Part shown: one piece after another, positions 1 to 12,300 of the stretch
Layout: every line of letters starts with the position of its first letter
How positions within the stretch are numbered: the stretch's first letter is position 1
Assembly: GCA_017590115.1 (NCBI GenBank)
Contig: JAGGNK010007448.1
Coordinates: 1,342,815-1,406,814 of the forward strand
Direction: 5' to 3'
Origin: Montifringilla adamsi
Lineage: Eukaryota; Chordata; Aves; Passeriformes; Passeridae
Length of the DNA stretch: 64,000 nt
Made by a program: the position numbers and the translations under genes
Notes under the pieces: generated by a model
What the model saw: only the letters and a program-made list of their open reading frames with translations
Told to the model about the DNA's origin: nothing
The model's database searches: none

Positions 1-361
1 TGTGATTGCTGATGATGTCAAAACCAAAACACAACACAATGCAAGAGGACATGCAATGCACAGCAGGCAGGTGTTTTTGGGACAGCAAACAACTGGATTG
101 CAAAATCCTTCCCCACCCAGCACATCCCTGGAACTGCCCATCCCTATCAGGGCTCCTCTGTCTCTCTGCTGAGAATGCCTGGGGACGTTTAGGAGCAGCA
201 GTGATGTCCCACATTCCCAGGACACACAGGGGTTGGTGTGTCCTGTGCAGAAGGACCTTCTGACTGAGCATAAAACCATCTGGAAAGTGCCAGGAGCAGG
301 GAAGCAGGTGGAGCAATTCCAGAGCAGGGAGGGTGGGGGGCAGCCCCAGAGCTCCACGTAC
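1..361 (-). other. LRSAM1 intron sequence at the left edge
   Basis: The exon encoding [10 protein letters not shown] ends at 362 with a GTACGT donor read on the minus strand, so bases 1-361 are the next intron. No match to the following family segment (the part leading to the SAM domain) is visible in either strand. Confidence 0.6.
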
Positions 362-3300
362 CTGCAGCATCTCTGTGTCCAGTTCTTGCCTCTTTAACTC
401 CAGCTGTGTCAGCTGCAATAACTCTGTTTCTATTAATTTAATCTAAACAGAAGATGAAACATTTTTTACTGACATTTAAAATGGCTTTAATTTATGCTCT
501 TTTAAAATGAGGTCTGAGTGGGAAGAGCAGCACTGCCGAGCACCCAGAGGTTGGGGGGAGCTGCTTGTGCCCTTTGGTGATGTGTGTGTTGAGGGTCCCT
601 CTTCTTTTACCTGAGGAGCTGTGTCCCCCCACTCCAACTGTCTCTCTACTCTGAGCACCTTCTGCTCAAGTCTGGAACCTCACACTGCAATCAGTTTGTG
701 CACCCAAACCTTTTGCAGCCACTCTGGAATGCAGAGCCAAGGCCCTCCCAGCAGCACAGCTCAAACTTCAACTCCTGAACTCCAGGACAGTGCCCTGGTT
801 TCCAGGTGCTCCAGCAATCCCAGAACTTTCAGTTCTTTCAGGTGGGGCAACTGAGACACAGAGAGGTGAAGTGAGTTGCCCAAGGTCCCACAGCAAAGCC
901 AAGATGAGAGCCCAGCTCACCCCTCTGCCAGGCCACCAACTGTCCCCAGGCCACGCTGCTCCTGCTGACCCCAGGGCTCTGCCCCTGCAGCACGGGGTGG
1001 GAGGGAGCCCAAGGGTGAAAGGTCCAGCCTTGGCATCGAGGAACAAACTCCCTTTGTTCACAGAGACAGAGGGAACAAAATTCAGGGCCTTCATGGTGAA
1101 GTCAGGCAATGATGGGGAGCTGCCAGACAGGTCACAGGCTTCCAGCAGAGACTGGTCACTGGGGCACTCAAAATATCCAAGCCCTCAAGTTTATCCACCA
1201 AATCCTGAACTGAGACTTTTCTTCTGTGGCAGATCAGGAGAGGGAAAATTCTGGAGCACTGTGTCAGAAACCAGCAACCCTCCTTCCTGCATGCACCACT
1301 GTTGCCTTCCCACCTTCCTGCATCATCCCCTGCCACTTTTCAATCATCCTGCATCATTCACTACTACTTTCTCCACCAGCTCTTGCTCTTCCCCCCAACT
1401 ACATCACTGCACCTTCTGTGGAATGGAGCTCAGAAAGGCAGGCTGAGAATGGGAAAGAAAAGGTGAATGGATGGCTTAAGGTGCAGCTCTGATGTGCTGG
1501 ATGGAGATGCAGTGGGCTCATGTGGAAGCAGCAGCCTGAAGGAAATCAGAGGTGCAACTGCAGATCACCCCCGGAGCCAGTGCAGGTGACTGAAGGAGTG
1601 GCAATGCCACCACCTCCAGGAATCTAAAACCTGCTTTGACACTGCCTCCTTCAGAGCTGAGAGACTGGAATGTAACCAACACTGTCTAACTCTCTGTTCC
1701 AGAGCTCTCAGCAGCACCAGAGCTCTCCATGTCCTCAGACCCTGCTCTGTGCTCACAGCACTTTGTTCTTCCTCCCAGGGTCTCACCAAACAGCAGGATG
1801 AGCTGAGGAGCTGGTTGTTCTTTCCTCTGTTGCTGACTCACCTGGTTCCTGATCTGCCTGTGCATAAGATCCTTCTTCACCTGGAGAGCTTCAAAGGCAG
1901 TTTTCTGCATCTCAATCTGAGGACAGGCAAAATCCTGCTTAGTGAGGTGGTTGGTGCAGTTGCTGATGGGCTCAGAAGCTGCAGCCTTGCAGGGACTCAG
2001 GTACAAGTCCCTGAGTGGTGCTTGCTCTGAGCAACAATGTCCTGAAACACAGCTGAGAGCCCAACAGGTAAAGCCCACCCTGGAGACACACAGAGATATA
2101 TTAATTCAAACATTCATCTGGAATGCTCTGTGTGACCTCAAGTCTCCTTTTCAGCAGCACTGATTAGCCAGGCTGTGTTGCAGGGCACAGCTGCCCAGCA
2201 GTTCATAGAACAAACTTTGAAAATGCTTGTCCCAAGTGCCCCAGGAAACCTCCCAAAAGACAGGACTTCTGTCCCAAAATCCCCTCTTAATCATTGTGTC
2301 AGTTTTGCTTCCCATGGTCTGTGCTTCTGTCTTTTCTGAAAATTTGCTGTCTAGATAAAAAATAATTTTTTTTCAACCACCCAAATTAGTTTGTCAGAAT
2401 AGCAGATATTTCCAAAGTTTAGCATGTTAAATAAAATCACTTCTGCATGCAGCCCAGCCACTGCTGCTCCTGTGACCCTGGATCCTGCTCTCCCTCCATC
2501 CCCTATGACCAGTTTGCTCCTTTGCCTACCTGCTGCAAGATCTGACTGACAGCTTTGTTCTGATCCAGCTGCTGCCAAGCCAGGATTTGCTGGAACTTCT
2601 GATCCATCTCAGCTAGGCTGCAAAGAGATGGATGTGCCATGGAGTTAATGCTGGGTCTGGGACTCAGAGGAGAAGCAGGCAATGGGGAATGCAGGAGGAG
2701 GAATTTCTTACTGAATGGGGGAAGAACCGTGACACTGCACAGCTGAAGGCCACAAATTTAACACCTCCTTCCCTACACCCAAACCAAACCTGCACCACAG
2801 GCTCCTGTGGCCCTGTTGAGCAGGTCACAGACTTACAAGGCTGTTTTTGTTCAGTGCCAGACATGGCCAGATTAAAATTTCGCATCTTGTTGTAAACAGT
2901 GAGCCAGGATGCTCAGCAACACTCATGTACTACTTATGCTCACACAGCACCCTTGAGGCAGCCTGGGAGGTGAGGGGAGCAGCTCTGGGCTACAGTTTGG
3001 CACTGAAGGGACTCAAAAAACAGGAATACAACTGGTCTAACTCCATCCTCCATATTTAGCAGAATGTATAAGGCAAAATAAACAGTGCAGAAAAGTGACA
3101 GTTCCCCCAAAGTGTGATTAACATGCAAATTGTGGTCATTAGAAGGTGGTTCATTTAAGGGAGTCTGACAGTTTAATTTGCACTTTCCTGTGCAGTTACA
3201 GCTGTCCTGCTGCGCTCCAGCAGCTCCAGGGGTTCCTGGTGTACTTATGGGAATTACACTGCTGAAAGAAAAGGATTTCACAGCAGCACCACCCCCTGCA

Positions 3301-6300
3301 CCTGGAGCAGGCCTGGCTGACGAGGTCCTGCCGACGAGACTCGGATGTCATTTGGAGGAGCTTGTTCTTGTAGGTCTCAGCAAGCATCTGCTGCATGGCA
3401 GCTGGGGACAGAGGGGACAGAGGGGCTGTCAGTGCCTGCCTGGCCTGGGTGTGCAGAGCAGGACTCACCACCACTGCTGCTGCAGTCACTGCAACCAGCA
3501 GTGGCTCCTTTCTCATTGCTCTTGCTCTTCCCATTTCACTGATTCCAGAGCACACCCACCCACCTGTGGTTCTTTACTGGGAAAAGAGCTAAGCAAACTC
3601 CACTCTGCCTGTGCCTGCACCTCTTCAGTGCTAAGAGAAGCCCAGTCCCTTCCTACCAACCCTGAGATCACAGAATCTCCTGGGAAGTAGGAAGGAACTC
3701 ACCAGGATCACCCAGCCCAGACCCTGCCCTGCCCAGACCCCCCAACAAGCCCCCCCTGGGCACCCCTGGCAGTGCTGTCCAAAGGCTCCTGGAGCTCTGG
3801 CAGCCTCGGGGCCGTGCCCATTCCCTGGGGAGCCTGGGCAGTGCCAGCACCCTCTGGGAGAAGAACATTTCCCTGAGCTCCAGCCTGAGGTGCCCTGGCC
3901 CAGCTCCAGCTGTTTCCTGGCTCCTGTCCCTGTCCCAGAGCAGAGAGGAGTTGGGCTCTGCCAGTCTTGGGGGGACTTGAGGCTGTTTCCTCTTCTCTTG
4001 TCCCTTCTTCCCTGGGAGCAGAGCCTGACCCCCATTTGGACACACCCTTGTTTCAGGGAGTTGTAGAGAGTAAGAAAATCCTCCCAGAGCCTCTTCTTCT
4101 CCAGGCTGAGACCCCTCAGCTGCTCCTGGTGCCCCTTCACCTCATCTCCCCAAAGACCTGTCTGGACTCACAGGCCACTTCCCTCCTGCGCAGCTGCTCC
4201 GTCTCCTCCTGGGTTATTGCCATCAGCTGTTCCATCCTGATTCTGCCAACAAACAACAATTCAGCCACTCCTTCAGAAGATTCCTTTTCCTCTACCCACC
4301 CAGCTCAGAGTCTCAAGGCTGGGCAGGTTCACCCTGCTCAGGAAAGCTGGGCTTATCAGAGGCACCAAAGCCTTGGTGATTTTTTGGTGAAGAACCTGTA
4401 AGTTTTATGGTAGACAACATTTGCTCAAAACCACGGAGATGGTGGCTTTAGACAGGGAAGTTGATTTTTCTGAGACAGAACATCAACACAACATGCACAT
4501 GCTCTCCCCAAACAGTGCCAGACCCTTCCCTGCCTTTCCTTTCTGCTGAGGCTGGATGAGCCCTACACAGCTGGCCCAAGTGAGCAGTGCCACTGCAGGC
4601 AGCAGCCTGGCCTCCCTCCCCACCACCCCTGTCCTTGTTCCAGCACATTCCCCCCACCATTTACCAAGTCAGGAGCTGGTGTGGCTGGGGAACAGTCTGA
4701 CAAACAACTGGATGATGTTCATCCAGTTCACTGGCCACAGCACAGCTGGCTGAAGGGAGGGGGCAGCTCACAGGCAGGGCAGAGCTGGGGACAGTCACTT
4801 TTGGTGGCAGTTAGCTCAGAGTGTTGGCTGAATGGCAGATTTGCTTCCCGCCTACTCCTCCCAGCCTGAACACCCTCGTAACTGCCTTGCTTGCCAGCAG
4901 ATGGAGGATCTCTGCTGGTCCTTGATATTGGAATAAAGAATTTTGTTTCCAAACTCATTATTTAGGCCCATTCAAAGATGAAAAAGAGGTAAAATCACCC
5001 TGTGAGTGGGTGCGCCAGACTGGGTAAGACCAGGCACACTGAGTCCAGTGTCTTGCCTCCAACAGTGACCACAACCAGCTTCAGGTATGAGATGACCTTC
5101 ACCTGACTTAGGGCATTCAGACTGTGACTCTGAAAGGAAGCTCCCAGGCCTCTTCCCAGCTTCTTACCCCTTTTCCAGACAAGTTTGTTACAGAGGCTCA
5201 CCTCTCATTCTCCAAGGACTTCAAAATGTCTGAACTTCGTTTTTGCCTAAAAAAAAAAAAAAAAGGATAAAAGAAAAGGTTTTCATCAAGCTGAGTAGAA
5301 CATCCTGGTCCCCCAGAGGGCAGAATCACAGAGTCACAGAATCCTGACTTGGAAGGGACCCAAAAGCTTTACCCAGCTCCAGGCCCTGCACAGGACAACC
5401 CAAACAATCCCCCCGTGTGCCTGGGAGAAAACAACTTTGCTGTCATGCACAGCAGAGCACTTTCAGCAGGCTGGGCACCTTCCATCAGCAGTACCTCACA
5501 TGGAGACCCAGCAGACACAGGCAGGGGCACCTTAACACCTCAAATTTGCACCTTCCATGAGAATTCAAATTTCTTCCATAGCACTGCAAAATCCCAACAT
5601 CACACATCTGTGAAACAGTTTTTATAAGATGCAAATTCCATGTGCTTTAAATGGGTCTTTGGCAGTCCAGGAGCGAAGGCAGCTCCTCCAGACATTGATC
5701 CTGACCAGGTCCGAAACACTCAGGGGTGAAATGAACTGCTCAAAACAACATGACAAAAAACCAAAAAAAATCAGAGCAAAACCCCCTGGGACCCCACCTC
5801 TGGTTGTCCTCCAGCAGCTTCTGGATCCGGCTGGCAATGCTCTGCTCTGTGTCCTTCAGCTGCTGCAGCAGCTTCAGCCTCTCCTCCTCCAAACAGCGCT
5901 GGTGCTTCGACAGACCCTGCTCCAGCCTCTGCTGCTCCTGCCCAGAGCAGGGAAACCAGGAGAAGGTGGTGGGTTTGGGGAAGGCAGTGGGTGCCCTGGA
6001 AGGGCCTGCCCAGCACACCCACCTCTCTCACTGTCTGCAGGATCTCATCCTTGTGGCTGTTGAGCTGCTGCACCAGCAGGGCCTGTTCTCGCTGCCCCAT
6101 GTTCAGGCGCCGCTCAAATTCCAGCTTCTCCTGCGTTTTTCTTTCCTGAGAGGAATCAGAAGAAAGATGAATGAGAGGAATCTCCTTCCCCAATAAGAAC
6201 ATATTCTAGCAAAAAGGTAAGCAAGGGACAGGAGACCCTTGCAGAGAAGAAGGGAAGCTAAATGGCAAAGAGGAGGCTTGTCTAGGGGAGGGGAATGTTC

Positions 6301-9300
6301 TCTCCTCAGGAACCCAGAAATGGGAAGCAGAAGCTGCTGCTCTCTTCATAACAATCTCCAAACTCTTTCATGTTATGGAGCTGAATTCTCTGGGCATTGA
6401 CTGATACCAAACCAGCCAATACAAACACATGCAGGGAAGCCCAAAATGCAGGTTGTGTTCAGCTCCACGTGGCACAGGACTCTCTTGTCTGAAGGAAGCA
6501 GCCAGCTCTGAGCAGCTCAAGCCAAAGGCAAAAGGGGAACTGCAAGGAGCTTCTGGCTGTTTCAAAGTGAGCCTTGCACAGGGGAAGAGACAGAGACCTG
6601 GGAAACAAAAAGAACAAACTAAAAGTGTAGCCAGGTAAGGGGTATGAGAAACAAAATAAAAAGATGGAAAACAAAAACCAGAAGCAGACCCATGCTGCAG
6701 ACAAAGCAGTTGCAGGAGTTGATCCTTACCTTCCTCTTCTCATAATCCAAGAATTTGTTCTGAAAAGTAATATCAAGAGACATTTATTCCCAGAAGTACT
6801 TTTTTGTAGATATTATTAGTCCACATTACAGCCTCCCCTAACTGTGAGTGAAGACACCAACAAAAAGCACAGGAACACAAGCCCCAAGTCCAGTCACTCA
6901 GGCTTCTCCAGGGGCAAAGGCATTGACTCTGCACTTGCCAAAGAGCACAGGAATTAGCACAGCTACCACAATTATTGGCCCAGCCTCCCCTTTCCCAGGT
7001 AGGGCTGAACATGTCCAGCACTTGGCTTGGAAACACAAGGTTCTTCTGCAGTTTGCTGTCCCCCCAAAAACACACTGCACACTCCATGTCCCCCTGTCAC
7101 TCCTGTCCCTTGGCTCCATCACTGCTTTCAAGGATGGAGACAGTTCTTTGGGATGTGTCTTTCAGGAGTAAGCATGGTGACACCAGCCCCAGCTGAGGAA
7201 GGAGATGAGCCACCCTTGCACACACTGTGCCTGGCTGCTCCCTCCATCTCAAAAGACACAACTCATGGAGGGGAAGGTGATGAGGGATGATGAGCCAAGT
7301 GCTGTGAGATGCTTTGGTGGAGCACAGAGACAAATCCCAAACCCCCTGGTGCAGGGGAGCCTCACCTGCCACTCACTCTCCTCCTCCAGGTACTTCTCCA
7401 CTGTCCTGTCCGCCCCATCCACTGAAGTTCCTCCTCCATCACTCTCCAGCGTGGGCAGCAGGTACTGTGAGGGAGGGTAGTACGCAATTCCACACTCTGC
7501 AAGGCACCAGACACAAAATAAGAACATTTGAGGCTCAGAGATCTCCTTGGCACCATGGCTGTGAGCTGGCTGCTGTGTGGGACTGCTTCCAGCTGTGCCC
7601 CCTCTGCCCACACACCAAGGAGTGCCTGGCAGGGCTCCTCCAGCTGAGGCAGGATGGACAAGGAGCTCTGGGAGGAAGGTGGGGCCACTCCAGCCCCACC
7701 AGGACAAGGATCTGCTCAGACAGAAACGCATCCTGCACACAGGTGCAGGCTTGGTGACTTCTGCAGGGCTGCTGATGTTACTGCCCAGACCAAAATAAGT
7801 TCTGACTGTCCTGTTTTTTCAGGGAATATCCCAATGTCTGGCAAGGCACTTCCCCTGCATAAAACCTCCACCAGAACTCCCTGTGTGTATTAAACACAGT
7901 GTCTACAAACTCCCAGTATATTATCTGTGAGTTTGAGTTCTCCATCTGTTTTCATGATTCTCCAAACAACCTGCAGGGCCCAGGTCCTTCCTCAGAGAAA
8001 ATGAGGGCAGCAGGGACCTTGAGTGACTCCTGAGTCTCTCTCCTTGTCCCAAGGCAGTGACAGCTGGACAATGCCTAATCCTCCCATAGGAGGAAATCCA
8101 AATAACCTCAGGAGGTGCACTGACCTCTCATGGCCACTGAGAAAACCTGACCCAGCCACTCTGATTTTTAACAAACCACTCTGCATTCCAGTGTGGCAGG
8201 GCTCAGGGAAGGACTCGGTGTGTGCTGTTTGCCAGCAAAGACAGGTAACCAGGTGTGCAGGGCCACCAACCACCCCAAGCAGGGCCCATACAATGTCTGG
8301 CCTTCAGAGATGCCATCTCTGGGCACACCCCAGGTGCTCCTGGCTTACCTTTGCAGAGGAACTGCTGGATGGCCTCTGTACCTGCACTGCAGATGTCAGG
8401 GGGTGGGTAGGTCATGGCAGAGGCATCCAGGGTCAGCATCTCCAAAACAGAACACACAGAGCTCCAGGTTATTCTGAGTCCAGCTGCAGTTCTCGTTGCA
8501 GCTCCCCAAAATCTTACTTCATATTACCCTAAATCCTAACACAAATGTGAGGCTGTATTGAATCTCTACTGGGTGTCTGGCACCTTTCAGAGATAACTCC
8601 ACTGTCTGTTATTTGGAAGTTTCTGAGCTGGCCATTCACTGAACATTCCCCTCATGCAGGCACTGGCACTTCTTGTTTAGGTACCAGAGATCAGAGCACT
8701 TGTCAGCTACAGACATTCCCTATTCCATGTCAGGAGTTCAGCATGGAAATGGGGGTGATACCAGGGCATGGAGAGGAGTCCCATAAAGAAGGAGGGGAAG
8801 AGCCACTTGTTTTGTCCTGCTGTGGCCACCAAAGGACCCAATGCTGCCTTGTGTAGGGAAGGGCAGAGCAGGAAGGCCTAGAAAGGAACCACTTTGCAAA
8901 GGGGCCTCAGCTCAGGCTGTCCTCATGAGAAGTGAGGCTGTCCTTCATAAGAAGCAGAATGTTGTGTGTGAGATAGGAGAGCATTTATTCACACCTTCCT
9001 GCTGGTGTCTGAGCCAGCCCTGTTGCCTCACATTTGCACCATTTAGTACTGACAGGTTTGGCAGCCAGAAGGCAACATATCCATAAAAATCTTGCTGCTT
9101 TTCCCATTCTGATGTGCACTTCAGAGAGCCATAAACACATGAAAGCTGATAACAAGTTGGAGATCTGCCAGGATGACAAAAGCATGGTTTGTACTCTTAA
9201 AGACAGCCCTGGCAGGTAAAATCCAGGGGTTCACTCTCTGGGGATCACTTTTGTCATGATTAAATGAAAAAATGATCAGAATTAAATGGCAAAATTATCA

Positions 9301-12300
9301 GATTAAATGGTAAAAATGATCAGAAAAGACCAGAGCAAGTACATAAAAGTCATTGTGGACAGTGTCAACAGCCCTATTACAATCCTCTGCAGCGCATCCT
9401 GCCCAGACCCTACACAAATCATTCCCCTTGTGGGCTGGATTTATTCCCAGCTGAGGAAGCAGCTGGAAGGGCTGGCCCAGGGCTGGGTACCTGCAGGCTG
9501 CGGGCGTGGGCCAGCACCCGGGGCAGCTCCTGCAGCTCGTTCCCACTGACATCCAGAGCCCGCAGGCTCTGCAGGCCGCTCACGCTCCCGGGCAGCGCCC
9601 TCAGCTTGTTCCCTGCAGGGACAGAAAGGTAGAAACCATGGAACTACAGAATTCACAGAATGACTGGGCTGGAAGAGACCTTCCAGATCATCGAGTCCAA
9701 CCCAGCCCCAACACCTCAACTAAACCCTGGCACCCAGTGCCACATCCAGGTTTTGTTAAACACATCCAGGGATGGTGACTGCACCACCCCCCTGGGCAGC
9801 CATTCCAGAACTTTATCACTCTTTCTGTGAAAAACTTTTTGCTGACATCCAACCTGAATTTCCCTTGGTGCAGCTTGAGACTGTGTGCTCTGGTTGTGTC
9901 AGTGCTGCCTGGAGAAAGAGCCCAACCCCAGCTGAGCACAGGCACCTTTCAGGAGCTGTGCAGAGTGATGAGGGCACCCCTGAGTCTCCTTTTCCAGCCT
10001 TCCCAAACCAGGAGCCAGCAAGCTCATCTATTCCAACACCACTCCATAACCACACATACGGCTCATTTCCACAGGGATGGGGCTGTGCCAGGTCACACAG
10101 GGACCCACAGGATGGCACTGCCCACCAAGGGCAATTTGGGATCCAGATCTTCTCAGCTGAGGTCACTGCTGCAGGCTGGATCTGTGCTCTTTATCAGGAG
10201 AATATTTGTAACATTCTTCCCTTGGCCTAAGTCCCAAGGATGGGAGGAAGGGGACTGAGTGTGAGATTGCACACCCTGGGCTCAGAGCCCAGGTGCTGCA
10301 GACAGACAGACAATGACCTGAGCTGCCCTTCCAAGCTCCTCACCCTCCATTGCCTTCCCTGTTTCAGTAACAGCTCCATGTAACTAAATCTCCTTTTTCT
10401 CCCAGATTTATGGCATTGCATAGCTGGAGAATGTCCAGGAGTCTGGAAAAGAGGTGTGCTTGTTCTGTGAAAACCTGTGGGGATACACAGGCTCACAGGA
10501 GCCAGCTCTGGGTCTTGGGGGACCCAACTATAATTCAGTTTATCTGGCTGAGTGCTCTGCTTGCTTTATGGAGGCTGAGGCTTGAGGCTGACACATTTTC
10601 TGCTTAGATCATTTCTCCTGCCTTGCCAACCTTTTAGATTCAAACCTTCTTTGTGTTCTTCCCCAGCATTCAGAGTGTAAACCATATGGTGCTTGTCTTG
10701 ATTGAAAGGAATAATTGCTAATGCAGCTCACCATGACCAGATAATAAATGTGCTTTGCCCAGAGCAATCCCATTCCATACCTTTCACATTGAGAACCTGG
10801 AGCTGTGCAAGGTCTCCTATAGATTGTGGAAGGCTTTTTAAAAGATTCCTTTCAAGGTTTAGGACCTAAGGTATTAACAGAAAAGATATTCCAAATATTC
10901 ATCCAAGTCTCATGTCTTCTACACATCTGTGCTGCTGGGACTTTCAGGACAACTGGTTGTCCAAGGATATTGGTTGTAGACAGCACTTTCAGGGTTAAAA
11001 AGTGTATTTTACACCAGCCGTGGATAAAGGGCATGACAAGCTACCAGGGCAGTGAGAAACTCTGATCACCACCAACATCTGGTGCTGGATCCAGATGCAG
11101 GAACTGGGAATTGGAGTGTCCAGGGCAGCCCTCCCCAACTCCAGCTCTCACCTAAAGCTGTCCCCTGAGCAGAGAGACCCTGAGTGTGCCCTTAGACACT
11201 GCTCTGGGTTCTCAACATAACCACCCCAGGGAGAACAGCAAAACCTGAATGTCTGGGGAGATCAGCAGGACTCTGCTTGCTCAGAGCATCTGCATGGCTA
11301 TGGGAGCCACTTGGGCTGCACCAAGCTGGAGAACATAACCAAGCCTGGCTTTTCCTGCTCTTCTCCTGTTCCTTTCCTCCTTTTTTCCATGCCCTGTACA
11401 GACACCTGGAATACAGCTTCAAATCTTTTACCTGAAGAGCTGTCAGCTGACCAATATCAGCAGGAAGTGATGCCAGCTGGTTGTCATGCAGATCCAGAAC
11501 CTGGAAAAGCAGATGATGTCACCAAACAAGGTTGGGAACAAAAGCCCTGAATTATCTCACAATGAAAATTACTTTACTTCCAATGGGACTTTGAAAAGCA
11601 GCTCAATTTTTCCAGGGGACATGGGTACTTAATTCTTGGAGGTCTTTTGGAAACTCAGGCATCAGTAACAAACAAGAGACAAGGAAGAGCTGTCCCAAAA
11701 ACTGGAGGAGCCAACTGGATAAATCATCCCCTTGGAACTAGGATGGCAGAAGGAATTTCTGCAGGATCAGTGAGCTGAACTGCTCTTTGGAAGCTGAACT
11801 GCTCCAGCAGCAGTGCAGGGAGAGGGTGGGACTAGACCTGGAGACCTCCCTCCCTCCATGTAGAGCTGCTGAAATGACTCTGCCTCTTGGGGAATCCCAG
11901 CACGAGGGTGATATAGCCCTGTACACCCATCACCAGTTTCCTTCCCATTCCTGTGACCCTCCAGAGCAGGGGAGAAATGGATCTATCCCACAACACACCC
12001 AGCTCTGCCTGACCACCACCACCAGTGAGGCTGCTGAGGGGGAAACTGGGATTCTGAAGGGGATAAATGAGTGTGGGACTGATGGTGATGTGACACAAAC
12101 CACTCAGTGACTGCTGTCTGCCAGCCTGGGAGCTGAACCCAGAAAAGGCAGGTGTCACACTTGGTATTGATTCCTGGCAAAGCCAGCCAGCCAGAAGGGA
12201 TTTACTTGGGCTGGTGTGTTTTAGTGCAGTTCAAATCCAAGGAAAATAGGCTGCAGTTGAACTGTTAAGAATCACAATTACCTTCACAGTTATGAGACTC

